A DNA stretch of 64,000 bases from Numida meleagris (Eukaryota; Chordata; Aves; Galliformes; Numididae), in NCBI RefSeq assembly GCF_002078875.1, contig NC_034410.1:75732661-75796660 (forward strand), in the 5' to 3' direction. The notes below the pieces were generated by a model, which did no database searches, was not told where the DNA came from, and saw only the letters and a list, made by a program, of their open reading frames with translations. This document shows, piece after piece, positions 20,398-32,424 of the stretch; position 1 is the first letter of the stretch, and each line of letters starts with the position of its first letter. Made by a program: the position numbers and the translations under genes.

Positions 20398-23259
20398 TGA
20401 CTTCAGTGAGTTTATATAATTTTGGCTGCTTAGTTTTCCAGTAAAGTTTCTCAGTTACTACATGAGAAGTATGCTTTCTTCCTTAGATACTGTTTAGATT
20501 TGGATTAAAGGTAGTATCTGACAGTGTGGGTGTGATGGTTGGGCTTTTTTTATCCTTTTTTTTTTTTTTCTCAGTAGGTTCTACTGTTCTGAATACATTC
20601 TAAAATAATTGAATAAAGACTTGGAGCATGTTAAAACAGGGATTTTTTTTCTTAAGATCAGATTATTTTTTTTTAAAGCTTGTTGGTTGATATGAACTGG
20701 TCACTTATGCACTTTTTAATTTTAGTCCCAAAGAAAACATAGTTCTGCAGAACAAGGATTGCCATCCATTTGCTATGTCTGTATCTTAATTTTGTTTCTT
20801 AAGTGAAATTTATTTTATTGAATTTAGTTGATAGAACATGTGTTGTGTGAAGAGATTGCCTTTCTCTATTAGCATTGTTTTTGCTCAGAACAGTAACATC
20901 ACTGCATATTGCTGGTGTCTCTGAATCTTGTCATACTATTTTCAGATTAGAATAACTTGATTTTCAGAATATGCTTTAATAGTCATTTATCAGTATCTCC
21001 TAAAGTAAGTTGTTCTAAACAGAGCTTCATAGTCTCAGTGTACAGGCTAATGGAATGACACACGTAACATGGGTTTGCGGTCCTCAGAGCATTGGCAGTT
21101 GTTTAGTGTCTGGGTCATTTCAGTAAGCTGAGTGAGGCCTGAGCTGGCTTCGTGTGATCAGATGGATTCACTGTTTTTTTGATCTATTAGGTTCAAAAAA
21201 TAAAGAAACAAAAGAAATGCATTGTTTCTAGATCCCAGCAGGTGTGTAATGGCTTACAAAGCTGGGTGCTGTACACAAATTAATACATTCCAAAGGATGT
21301 TCTTGATCTCTCATCCTTTCAAAGTTCCTTATCTGCAAGAATTTCTCTTGTTACATTTCTGTCTCCTGGGATTCTTTTCTCCAAAACATACCTTTTCTTC
21401 ATACACTGAAGTTGCTACAGTGTCTTTCCTTGACTGAGCCATATCTGGCCTTCTGAGCTGTGAAACATGCTAAACGTTTCCAGTGACAGTGATGTCTGTA
21501 GGAAATGAGACAAAAAGCAATAGTACAAAAGGAGATCATGAAGCACGTTAGTTGTGTGGGTTATGTGCCATAAGAAGTGGTCTTATCTTTTCTTGGGTAG
21601 GAAAGAGTAGGTCTGAGCTCCCTGTCATAGCTGTGCTATGCCTGTGTATCTGGGAACTTGTTTCTCATGAGCTCCTTCCCACAGAGGATAATGGAGGACA
21701 TACAGACTGATGGAGCTGTTGAAAAAACAACTGTTTTCATTTGACTAGCTAGAAATTGAATTTTCAACCTGTTTCTGTATAAATATAATTGGAAAAGAGG
21801 TCTAATCCATGAACATAACTACACTCGCATGAATATCGTATGAATAACTTCATTAGTTGTAATATGGGTTATTTGCAAGTCAGAGGGCTGAGTGATTTAA
21901 GTTGAATCCTCATTTTAACTTGAAAGATTAATCTTTGAAGACTAAGAATAAAATGTTGTTAAAGTTAATTATAAAAGTGATTCCTTACATGAAAGTATAA
22001 AAGCAATTTTAACATAAATTTCCAAATGTAAATGATGTAATATCCAAATCCTGTGACTTTTTTGTATCTTTTTTACATAATTTTATAAATAATATATTTG
22101 TAAAAATTTTTAGTAATTCCTGTGATACATACTTCATGTAGTATATTTTGTTTAGGTTTTCAGAGAGATCTTGTTTAATTTTCCGTGTTTCATAATTAAG
22201 GTGGATTTCAGTGTTAAGATACCTGTACATTTGTTAGGCTTGTAGGGAATATGGAATTACTCTTTCTGTATTTTAAAAGATTGTAGAAGGCTTGTAAAAT
22301 GTGAAAAAGCTGCTCTGCAGTTTGAGAAAACCTAAAGAGAAAAAAATTAAATCAATGACTCAACAATGTTTTGAAAATGAGCAATCTTTAGTTGTCTTTT
22401 GCTAAAGAAATAATTCTGGTTTTGTTTCTACACAATGACTAGAAAGAGCTATCTGAAAGAAAATGATTAGTTAAACAGCCAGAGTAATAATTTTAAAATG
22501 TTAATATGCTATAAATTTATTCTACTTCTGAGAGTTATTAAAATACATGTATATCAACAAAGTTAGTTTATGTATGCTTGATAACTTAGAAAAATTGGCT
22601 CAACATGTACGCAAAGCTAATATTGTGAGAATTACCTGTAGCAAGAAAATATTTCAGTGGGGTATTCTAAAGTAGATCCAATGATGAATGCTAAAAATTT
22701 ATGACTGTTTAATCACTATGCAGAAGTAAATCTAGACCACTTCAGCAACTCAATTCTGATATGATCATAAAGTGCAACATATGCACAATTAGGATTGTAA
22801 ATATTACTGATACAGAAGAAGTTATACTTGTTTATTTAGCAAAAAGATGAAATTATTTTTAAGGATCTTACTCATTAAATGTATTTTGAAATTTGATGCA
22901 TTTAGTGAAAGCTTAAAGGTCATTTTAGCCATGGTAGCATAGCAATGTTGTAAAAGAGAGAAGAAAATCACCTTTATTCTCATGCATCTGCTCTCTGATC
23001 TGTATGTTCTGAATGTTCACATTCTGTCTTCACTATCTCCTTTACAAGCTCATTGGATTTTATTGGTTATCACTGCAAGCCAAACAAAATAAAAGGAGTT
23101 GCACAGCTGTGGTGGTAGTCTGAACTGCATCATCCTTACTTGCAGTAATATGCAGAGTAGAAAAAAAAACGGATTGATTATAGATCTCAGGAACTTTGCT
23201 ACAGCTGATAAATTATTTCCTCAAAACTGAACTTTTTTCAACTGGGAATCTTGAAAACT

Positions 23260-23350
23260 GGAAGAAAAAGAAAAAAACACCAAACCACCAACTGAGAAAA
23301 CAAACAGACAAAAAAAAAAAAAAAAAACAACACCAAACCAAAACAGCAAA
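23260..23350. repeat. A-rich low-complexity tract
   Basis: This stretch of A runs mixed with CAAAC and ACC units includes a run of about nineteen A (23311-23329). It could be the decayed poly(A) end of an old retroposed sequence, but no body is recognisable on either side. Confidence 0.7.
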
Positions 23351-24041
23351 GATGGTATTTTTTCCACACAGATAATGAGCATTCTTTGCCCTCTGAAGTC
23401 AAAGAGAAGGGCAGGTTCCCTCTGTCAAAAAATGTAGCAGTATACAGAAAGCTTATTGATATTTCAGTTACCTGGCTGAACAGAAGTGTGTCTTAATGCG
23501 TTTATGCTGATCCTCTATAATTATGACAGAAATAGCTGTGGCTGACAATTGATACTGGATATCAAAATAACACCATTTATTTTTGTGTACATAGCAACAT
23601 ATAATTTAAGGTCAAGAATGAGTCCTCTTGTGCTCTGCAGCTAAGTAATTCCAGAGCACTGCAGCAGGTGTGATGACTGGGGTGAAGGGACATCATCTAT
23701 CTATCAGGGTTATACCCGTTGAACTACTGCTTGTAATCATTTTCAATGTCGGCAACTATGGAAATTTATGTTTACATTTCCTCCTAAGAAAAGAATCCTG
23801 TCCATTTAAGGTACTTCTGTGTGTTTGTTTAATAAATATTTTTTCTGCGTTTTCTGCTTATATGTTTACAAAACCATACCTCAAAATTTCAAGCTGTTTT
23901 GCTCTGGGATTTGTAGTAGTGATGCAGGCTAATTTAAGAAGTGGCATTGATCGGGTAGCGTTGCATACTAGAGGCAGTGTTATGTCTTCTGAGAATTGAA
24001 TGACTTCTAAGAGCTCAGAAGACGGTGTATGCTTATATGTG

Positions 24042-24577
24042 TGTCTTAGTTTCAGCTTGGATGGAATTGTTTTCTTCAGAGTGTCTGGTATGATGCTATG
24101 TTTTGGTTCTAGGAGAAAAACATTGTTGATAACACACTGATGTTTCTAGTTGCTGTTGAGCAGTGTTTTACAAGAGCCAAGGCCATTTGCAGCGAAGGGT
24201 CCAAGGAGCTGGGAGGGGACAGAATTAGGACAGCTGACTTAAACTGACCAAAGAGATATTCCATACTATATGACATCATGTGGAAGGAGTTTTGAGGGGG
24301 ATGGGAGTTCATCTCACTCTCTTTTGCTGCTTGAGGGGCTAGCTGGGCATTGGTCAGGGGGTAGTGAGCAATTGCTTGTGCATCACTTGTTATTTATATA
24401 TATATATAAATTTGTCATAATTATTATCCTTTTCTTTTTCTCTATTTTAGTAAATAGTTTTATCTCAACCCACACATTCTACTTTTTTTTTTTTTTTTTT
24501 AATTCTCTCCCTCATCACACGGGGGGGACTGTGCAAACATCTCTGGTGCTGGGCCACCTGCTGGGTTAAACCGCGTG
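24042..24577 (+). mobile_element. Solo LTR of an avian endogenous retrovirus, old copy
   Basis: The block begins 'tgtcttagtttcagcttgg' and contains, in order, a 'gttgataacacactgatgtt' segment, 'ggacagctgacttaaactg', 'gagatattccatac', 'gagcaattgcttgtgcatca', 'tatctcaacccacac', a long T run and a 'ctgggttaaacc' end. This order is that of a widespread bird ERV LTR family that I recognise by eye. No gag, pol or env sequence flanks it, so it is a solo LTR left by recombination. The usual TATA region is decayed, and an AT dinucleotide run (about 24395) and a poly-T run (24482-24501) have expanded in the 3' part. The left flank ATGTG and a right-hand GTGTG may be remnants of the target duplication, so the right boundary is uncertain by a few bases. 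The LTR is in the same orientation as CTNND2. Confidence 0.8.
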
Positions 24578-26207
24578 TGCAGCACAGTTGTACTGAGTTG
24601 CATACCAGTCTTATTAGACCAGGGTAATCACAAAAGCAGAGTGCAGGTGAGGCTTCAGGCTTTGCAAATAGCTTAAGGACACATAAAAGGACAAATACAT
24701 TAGAGAAAGCCATGAAACTGGTTACTTGCCTTTAAGTATAGTTGCCTAACTTTATATAGCCGGGAATGACTGATAGTTTGTGTAGACACACAAAAAAATT
24801 GGATACTCTTACTGTAGAGCCATTATAGATCAAAGGTCATGAAAGACTGTGTAGAACAGCTACAAGTGATGAGCTGTTCAGAATCATAAATCGTATTTTG
24901 CCTCTGTTCTAAGAAAAGTTTTATAAACATTGACTTAATCTGTCAGAAAGAGATTGTAAAGTCTTTAGAGCTTAAAATTCATGATTTTAATGTTTCATGC
25001 CTGGACAGTATTAAGCAATACTTCGTTTTAAAAGTACGTTAGCTTTATTTGTAAATTTAAAAATTTTGTTCCTTAGCTATGGCTTTTCATGTAATGCAAA
25101 AGTATTACTATTCAAAAAACTCTTGTTGGATTATGACAGCGTAGCATACAAAAAAGTACACTGATATTGTCCTGGTTATAATACCACCAGCAGGCCTCTT
25201 TCCTTGTGTCTCACACACTAGAACAAATGCACTTGTTTTAATCTGATAAAATAAAATTGAAAATCAGGAAAATAATTTTATGGGAGTACACAGCATTAGC
25301 AAGCAAAAGATTTGAAATCGGTCCCTGTGGCATACTTGTTTCAACACTGTTTCTTCACATTTTTGATAAAGCAGAACTCAAGACATTTTTGAAGACTTTT
25401 GAATTTTTGTATTAGAATTCCCAGTAGGCTACTAAGGATCAAATCCAACATACTCAATTATGAGGCTCTTTATAAGGAAAAGAATTAGTAACAATGTATT
25501 ATTTGGTCTTTAATATGCAAGTTAATTAAATTGGTATTTCTTTCTGTAGCTCTTTTTTTCATATTTGAGCAGCTGTTTGTTTACTTCTTTTCCCCTCAGT
25601 TAATGTTTTCTGACAGTTTTTGAAACTAGAGGAGAGCACTGAAGAAACTGTATCTGCCACACAAATCTTTTCAGTAATTTGTTATGGATTATTTTGTTCT
25701 TACATATATTTATATCTCATCTGCATAGTATTGGCTTCGATGAAACAAGCAAATGTAGTAATAAACAAAAGAGACACTTCAAAATAACATCTAAATATTT
25801 TATCTTTGCTCTTCGTGAAACACGAGAATTCAAATTATATTTTCCTGATTTGATTGTCATTTTTTTTATATTCTTGCCTGATATGCCTGTTTATCCTCCA
25901 AGAAAACCTGCCAATGGTTTTGAAAACACTTTCCTCCCACCTGTCAAATTTTAATACTGTGAAAGCTTTCAGTTGCTAGAATCAATCTTTGTTTGCTTTT
26001 GTTAGTTGAAGAAATTATTCCACTGTAGTAAAAAGGTGTTTTATTCACTTTCTTGGAAAGTAAGATAAATTGATTTCTTGCCTATATGGATACCTAAATA
26101 AAAAAAATGGAGGTGTGCAGAGATAATGTGATTGTCTCAACAGGAAAAGCCATTTCTGCCCTTCGCTTTCATTTTAATTCATAATTTTACACTTTGTTTC
26201 AAGTCTT
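24578..26207 (+). other. CTNND2: Intronic sequence without recognised features
   Basis: AT-rich single-copy-looking sequence. I see no exon, RNA gene or repeat. The 91-codon plus-strand frame at 25679-25954 has no splice signals or family resemblance and looks like chance. Confidence 0.45.
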
Positions 26208-26334
26208 TAAGTTATTATTATATATTAATTTATTAATATATAAGTTAATCTATTAATATGTATAAGTTAATTTATTAATATATAAGCTATTAAGTTTTTA
26301 TTATATATATTATATATTGGGATTATTATATATT
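26208..26334. repeat. AT-rich minisatellite
   Basis: This is an imperfect array of units of roughly 20-28 bp built on 'taagttaatttattaatata', followed by 'ttattatatattggga' repeats. It abuts a CR1 copy directly, and its final unit shares bases with the start of the CR1 segment. Confidence 0.75.
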
Positions 26335-26597
26335 GGGATGAGAGGTAATGGTCTTAAGTTGCACCAGGGGAGGATCAGGTTGGATATTAGGAAGAATTCC
26401 TTCTCAGAAGGAGTGGTAGTGCATTGGAACAGACTGCCCAGAGGGACAGCAAAGTCACTGTCACTGAAGGTATTCAAGAAACGTGTGGATGGATGTGGCC
26501 CTGCGTAACATAGTTTAGTGGGTGTAGTGGTGATGGGTTGGTGGTTGGACTAGATGATCTTAGTGGTCTTTTCCAACCTTAATGATTCTGTGATTCT
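26335..26597 (+). mobile_element. CR1 LINE 3' fragment, plus strand
   Basis: The fragment starts in the last part of ORF2 and ends in 'gattctgtgattct', a typical CR1 tail. The open frame at 26317-26508 carries the end of the ORF2 protein, with [18 protein letters not shown] and [18 protein letters not shown] visible, followed by the 3' UTR. The element is 5' truncated and lacks all catalytic domains. It sits about 190 bp before a second, separate CR1 fragment in the same orientation. Confidence 0.93.
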
Positions 26598-26789
26598 AGT
26601 TGGATTCCTGTGTGACTTCCTAATACAGTTGTCAGGTCTGTTAGCTAAATCCTTTGTCTCTCTGTTGCTAATGCGGTATGACAATAAATGGATTAAAACT
26701 GGGAACAGCCCATAGTTCCCTGCCTCTTACAAGCTATCCAGGAAAAGGGAGTGAGACAGCATACAGATGCTGCTGACTTGGTGTTACAT

Positions 26790-27252
26790 GAACTGTTGTA
26801 TTCAGCTCTGGTGAGGCCACACCTCAAGCACTGTGTGCAGTTTTGGGCTCCTCACTACACGAAAGACATCAAGGCCCTGGAGCATGTCCAGAGAAGGGCA
26901 ACAAAGGTGGAGCACAGGTCTTAAGGGGAGCTTCTGAGAGAACTGGGATTGTTTAGTTTTGAGAAGAGGAGGCTCAGAGGAGATCTTACAACTCCCTACA
27001 ACTACATGAAAGGAGGTTGTGGTGAGGTGGGGGTAGGCATCTTTTCCTGTGTAACTTGCGACAGGACCTCAAGTTGTGCCAGGCAAGATTCAGGATGGAT
27101 GTTAGGAAAATTTCTTTTCTGAAACAGCAGCCAGGCACTGGAACAGACTGCCCAGGGTGGTGGTGGAGTCACCATCCATGGAGATGTTCAAGAAATGTTT
27201 AGATGTTGTACTAAGGGACATAGGTTAGTAGGAAAATATTGTGTTAGGTGAA
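26790..27252 (+). mobile_element. CR1 LINE internal/3' fragment lacking its tail, plus strand
   Basis: Starting with 'ttcagctctggtgaggcca', the fragment covers a more upstream part of ORF2 than the copy at 26335 ([18 protein letters not shown] can be read) and runs through the end of ORF2 into the 3' UTR. It stops near 27252 without the usual 'ttctatgattct' tail. It repeats ORF2 sequence already present in the previous copy, with many differences, so the two are independent insertions. Stops and frameshifts break the ORF2 frame. Confidence 0.9.
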
Positions 27253-30200
27253 CTTAAGGATTCACGTTTTCATGCTTCTTCATAAGCATATGACATGCGT
27301 ATGTCTTTTTTGATAGGAAATGAGATTTTCTTGGACCTATCAGAGAGCAAAAAGGCAAAGCTTTTAAGGAATGTAGTAGAAAATGACCTGAAGACTTCCA
27401 CTTTGACCAACCTTTGGCAGTAGGTAGGGACATTGAACATAGCAAAGATTTTGTGTCCCTCTAGAAACATTAACTGTAGGATCATGCATTATTCTTGAGA
27501 GTTCTTTATAGAGAATTCTGATTTACAGAGGAAATCACTCTTCAGGATTCATTATAGAAACTTAAATTAGTAAATAGCTAATATCAGAAAACATTGTAAT
27601 TTTTTGTTCAAATATTAACAGTCTTAGAATAACTGTTTATATTTATGATTATTTGTGTACCCAATAAGCAGGTACTTCTTATTCAGTTTATTAATGTGTT
27701 TGAATTCATTAAAATTATCTCTTTGAAGTTGTGACTGAGTATTATTGAGGTATAAATAAACCATTTTGTGGTTCATGTAAGAGCCAAAATACAGATAGGC
27801 TGTACAAATGTAAATACAGCTAAAAGTTTTACTTCTGTAGATTAAACCCAAAGGGTAAAATTAACATTTATTTCAGTTTACACTGAGTAATGAATGATGA
27901 AGTATCATTAAATCTCTGTCAGAAATAATGCTCATTTTTCATCTTTGTAAAATAGTTCCAAACTCAAATAATTAAGCTCTGTACAAGAAATAACTCCTAG
28001 TTTAGATTCAAATAAATCTAACAAAGACTTTATCTCAGTTAATGAATGAAGCATTTCTGTGGATACTACATGTTTGATTTTTTTTAATGCAGTGGTGCAT
28101 ACATGATAGATGGTTCTAGCTTTTAGAGAACACCAGAATGAACCATTATTGCTTCTACTCATGTTATAATGAAGTCTATTAATTTTAGTAGTATTCCTTG
28201 TTTTACCCTAAGTTATATGTATCCTTTTTTTCTTTTCCTTCAAGCTTAATATTACTCAACTAAATTAATGTTTGGATGCATAAATTAATTGTCTGATATC
28301 CAAGAGCAGTGAGTTATATTGAAACTAGCCATATTAAGCATCTAACAATCACTGAAAATCAGTAGTGCATACTTGAATGTTTGGGGAAATCCAATCGTTT
28401 TTAGTAGTAATAGGAGCAATATGCGGCACCTGGAAGAACTGCCCTCAAACTCGCTTCAAAAGTGATTCACTGAAATTCTTTACAATATTCAGGGCATTAC
28501 TTAAAATATAAAGGCAGTCTCTGCCCATCTCTCAAATGTTGTTCCCACTCAATCATTTTGTTTCCTTTTCTTTAGCAGATTAACAAGTTATTTCTGATTT
28601 TTGTCTTTCACGGTGTATGAGGTTTTATAAAATTTTAAGTTGATATTTTTATAAAGCCCCAAATTCCCTTTAAACTTATAATCTACAAATTTGTACTTCT
28701 TTACATTCAGTCCTTTCCTCTTTGTTTTGAGTTACAATTGTGAGAAAAGTCTTTTAAGTCCCTGTTAGAAATAAATTAAACCATCACTCAATAGTGAACA
28801 TTCATTGCTCTTACTAGAAAATCAGGTTTAGAGTGTAATTTGCAATTAAACTAATATTTAACTTGCTGTCAAAGCTAAATTTAAATAACAACCTTATTAG
28901 AAATGGTGACAGGCCAGCACAGGTACCGTATTTAATCTACTTTTCTGAATGCTGCTGTGCTTGTGTCAAAGTCTCAGAAGCTGAACGCAAAGTCATGAAC
29001 AGCAGGATTTTATTTGGGCAGAAAATAAAAATAGCATGACAACTGTTCAGTTAAGGGTGGAAAATAATTAAGGAAGATGAAAATGGGTACCAGTAGGTTT
29101 TGCCATGACCACCAATTTACTTGAGTTTTGTTTTCTGGGGAAATGATGGATGCCAAGCTGTCCAAATTTGAGCATCTCAATAAAGAGTGGGAGCCTCTTT
29201 GAGTGTCACTAAAAGCAAAGGTCTTGAGTTCTTTATATAGTGAAAGTCAGCTAAAGTAATTTGTGTTGCTAAATGATGATTTACCTCAGTGACCCAGACA
29301 CCTGGAAGGCGCTTGGTAGTAGCAAGTACAAAGGGATTCCTTATGAGGTAAAAGGACTGCCCAAGTGCATTGAATACTAACTGTATTTAAGCGTATTCCA
29401 ACTTGGTGCTAGTAAATGAGCAAAAACGGTCACCCAAAATAGGTCCTGTTGTGCAGTACTCCCTAGCTACTAGTACAGTCCTCTAAAATGGCTATCCATA
29501 TAACTTGGTGTGACTCAAATGCAGCATTAAGTTGCAGTGCAAGCTGTGCAGACACCCATACTGAGGCATGAAGACTTCCTTTGCTTTAAGAAACATTACA
29601 AAAATAACAGAAAATTTTGTAGATGCAAGGAACAGATTGGTGGAAACAGAGACAGAAAATGTAACCTTTCCTAATGTAAAAATGTTGTATTAATTTTATG
29701 AATCGCTGTTCCCATGGCCTACTCGCCTCACCCCTGATAAGCCTGAAATTGTGAGGCTTTCTGTTAGCTCTTTCTGAGAGCTAGGAGAATGCAGCCAGTT
29801 GCTTTCTGTCTTAGGTTCCTTAAGCACTAAAAACTGTTTGGCAAAAGAATTTGCTGTGTAAGAATGAATAACTGCCTTTTTTTTTTTTTTTTTGCCACAT
29901 AGCATTTCTGATGACAGGATAATGACTAAGTTGAAAATTAATTTCAGCTAATATCTATAGTCATCTCATAGTTAGAACTGATTATAGAGAGCAGTTTCTT
30001 AATTCAGCTTGCATGTTTAATGCGAGTTGTATTACAATAAAGCTACTTGCCTTAGACATGCATGTTGATATTTGATGATTCAATTTACAATTTCAGAGTC
30101 CCCAGCCACAGCCAACTCTGCAGGTAACTGAAGCTCAGAGGATGTGAAATGCTCACCATCATCTCATTCTTAATTAATACTTAGATTCTGTGTGCACTAA

Positions 30201-31216
30201 CCCCTGTTGAGTCAACACTAGAAGTTCACAACAGATGTTTAATGCATTTTTTCCACTTAATTGATTCCTGTCTGAAACTCCCACTCATACTAAAATTATA
30301 TAAGCTGGATCTTCACTGTATGATCTACTTACTGTAAGGTGAGGCTTTACATTTTTCAGATGCTGTCATTCATGTTATTAAGTCTTTTTAAATGGCTGTA
30401 TTAACTGAAGGAGATAGACATTTTCAAATACAAAATCCAAATCAATGTCCTCAGGAGTTGTAGTTGTTCTCTGTTACCACAGCTCATGGAAGGAGGAAGA
30501 AAAATTATTTCCTCTGGCAGTAAAGACCTATACGTTTTAACCCATGTGTGTTTTTGTTCTGCTTTGATACCCCTCTTTAATAAAGGTATTTTGGAGGACT
30601 CCGTTTTCTGTAACGCAGTCAGCTTCCATTTACCTGAGTTGCCATGGGACTGCACTGTGTCTGAGTTCCCTTGGTCACATAGTGCTCTCATGGAACATCT
30701 GTAGAAACAGACACCAGGAACCTGTGCCCATACAGACCTCTAGGGAACTGCCCAGGGGTGGGGTGCAGGGCATGGTCTGCATGGGATAAGGCAGCAAAAG
30801 TGGGCTGACTAACTCAGAAGTGACTCCTCTGTAGTTTCTGTATTAAGTTCAATATTGCTTTAGGAACCAGACAAATGTATTTGCTCAGATATGGTATTCA
30901 GACTGAATTGGTCCTCTGTATGTGCAACAAGACTGTTCTGATTAATGTCTATTTGTCTTTGGTTCACAACATGGACACCTGACTTGTTAATAAAAGCTTT
31001 GCCATAAGCTACCTTGCGGGCTTTGTTTCTGTGTTGACCATATGTGAGCAGAGCAGAAATGGCTTTGTTCAGGACTCTAAGGAAAGCTGACACCTCGATG
31101 CTCAACATTCTGTTAAATACTGAGCTTATCTCAGTGCTATGTGCACTGAAAGAGGCAGTTAAACCTGCTCACAGGAAACTGATACGTTGACTCTCTTTTT
31201 GGCTCTAACTTAGAGC
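27253..31216 (+). other. CTNND2: Intronic sequence without recognised features
   Basis: AT-rich sequence with a poly-T run near 29877-29893. I found no exon, RNA gene or classifiable repeat. The minus-strand open frame at 30860-31108 (82 codons) lies next to the composite at 31.2 kb but matches no family I recognise. Confidence 0.45.
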
Positions 31217-31288
31217 CATGCACATCCAGCCGGTGGCCCACAGACCACATGTGGCTCAGCACAGTTTGCACTGAGGGATCCCCATCCT
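31217..31288 (+). mobile_element. hAT/Charlie-like 5' terminal fragment
   Basis: The sequence 'catgcacatccagccgg' followed by 'tggcccacagaccacatg' and 'tggctcagcac' resembles the 5' end of Charlie-type hAT DNA transposons, which start CAGNGGTGTCCAACC and continue into a GGCCCGCGGGCC hairpin. About 70 bp is recognisable before the sequence turns into retroviral pol. It may pair with the 3' hAT end near 34746. The assignment rests on pattern recognition of a decayed copy. Confidence 0.4.
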
Positions 31289-31763
31289 ATGCAGGATGCT
31301 TTTGCATCACAGTGGACACTGCAAGCCAGACTTTGTGTTCGAGTGGGAAAGCCCTGACGCTGGGAGGAAAACACAGCTGCGTTGGACTGTGCTCCCTCAG
31401 GACTTTAAAGTAGCCCGATAATATTTGGGAATCAGCTTGCTAAGAAACTGGAGGGATGGGAGCATGAACATATGGAAGCTACACTGCTGCAATATGTAGA
31501 TGATCTCCTTATCGGTGCTGAGACTGGAGGAAACAGTACAATTGGCAATAAGTCTCCTGAATTTTTTGAGCTCTGTTGTATACAGAGTATCCAAGAAGAA
31601 AGCGCGAATAGCTTGTCAGTCTGTGATTTTAGGTAGGTTTTACCATCACTCACGGCCTGGGGGCTGAGCAAAAGCAGGCGATGCACCAAATACCAGTGCT
31701 GAAGCTACAACAGGGACTGTGAGCTTTCTTAGGTATGGCAGGATGGTGCAGATTATGGATACC
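31289..31763 (+). pseudogene. Retroviral pol remnant, reverse transcriptase part (gammaretrovirus-like)
   Basis: Translated pieces follow reverse transcriptase order: a QDAFA segment (near 31294), FVFEWESPDAG, TVLPQDFK, PIIFGNQLAKKLEGWE, then LLQYVDDLLIG with the catalytic YVDD box at 31493-31504, and finally SFLRYGRMVQIMDT at 31722-31763, which corresponds to the FLG-G-CR-WIP region. The YVDD box with this context is typical of gammaretrovirus-like (class I) elements. The frame changes at least twice and stops are present, so nothing functional can be encoded. The copy continues at 32425 after an unrelated insertion. I saw no LTRs bounding it. Confidence 0.75.
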
Positions 31764-32424
31764 AAACGATGGACCATGCCATTCTTAGTGAGTTCTCAAG
31801 GTGTTCCTCAGAGAGTTTTGATGAAATTGTACTTTTCCTGTACTCTATCCTTGACAGTTGTTCACAAATGTGTGCCAAAAAGCAGCGAGGTGAATAAGGC
31901 ATGATTGTGATGCAAAGGGCATTTTTCAGTGGTAAGTCAGGAATTATGAAAGTCTGATAAAAAGACATGATCAGATTTTTGAGTTGAATATCTGCTTGCA
32001 ACTCTATACATTCCATTTGAAAATTTTCAGGTTGTGTATTTATATCAACTGAAAATGGTGTCACGAACATAAATTGAGGTTTGGTTGTTTTTTTTTTTCA
32101 ATCTTGAAACCTGTTCTCCAATTTCTTTATCAAAATGGAAAGCACAGCTGCATATTCTGTGCTGTTTAGAGCACCTGTGTTTAGCCGGTGTATTAAAATC
32201 CATACAATTGTTTGGCATCACTTGAGTCAGCATTGCCCAGCACTGCCCACCCTGCGCCCTGGTTTCAATCACAACACAGTATTAATTGAGCACCAACAGT
32301 TTGGTTGTTGCTGAGTGATGGGTGCACATATGGGGCCACTCTGCAGGGAAGAGCTGCCACCTTTATAGTGCAGGGCTGGGGGCAGGCTGCATGCAACCCG
32401 TGGGCCATGGGTTGGACATGTTTG
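31764..32424 (-). pseudogene. hAT (Charlie-like) transposase remnant inserted in pol, minus strand
   Basis: On the minus strand, 32070 to 31777 encodes TPFSVDINTQPENFQMECIE, then LQADIQLKNL, AHICEQLSRIEYRKS and LSEEHLENSLRMA. This is the C-terminal dimerisation region of hAT transposases and of derived host proteins such as GTF2IRD2, where the usual form is YLCEQ-FS---K-R-RL---HL---LRIA. An upstream piece in another frame (GEQVSRLKK near 32101-32127) shows a frameshift at a poly-A run. The minus-strand 5' end near 32424 ('catgtccaaccca', then 'tggcccacgggt') looks like a hAT terminus. The N-terminal zinc finger and most of the catalytic core are missing. On the left, the junction with pol lies within 31764-31777, with no visible 3' terminal repeat. 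Confidence 0.7.

Larger units (their letters stand above)
18224..24041 (+). other. CTNND2: Intronic sequence; CR1 tail at 20331, otherwise unassigned
   Basis: No exon or RNA gene could be supported. The stretch contains one CR1 tail (20331-20397), T-rich runs near 20555 and 20645, and an A-rich tract near 23260-23350. A slightly GC-richer block near 19600-19800 could not be classified. Confidence 0.5.

Noticed and set aside
24395..24410. 'tatatatatata' as a promoter TATA box in the LTR at 24042
   Set aside because: It lies far downstream of the expected U3 TATA position and is a dinucleotide microsatellite.
30860..31108. 82-codon minus-strand open frame next to the hAT/ERV composite
   Set aside because: I considered it as env or transposase sequence, but no motif could be matched and no frame continuity exists with the neighbouring remnants.
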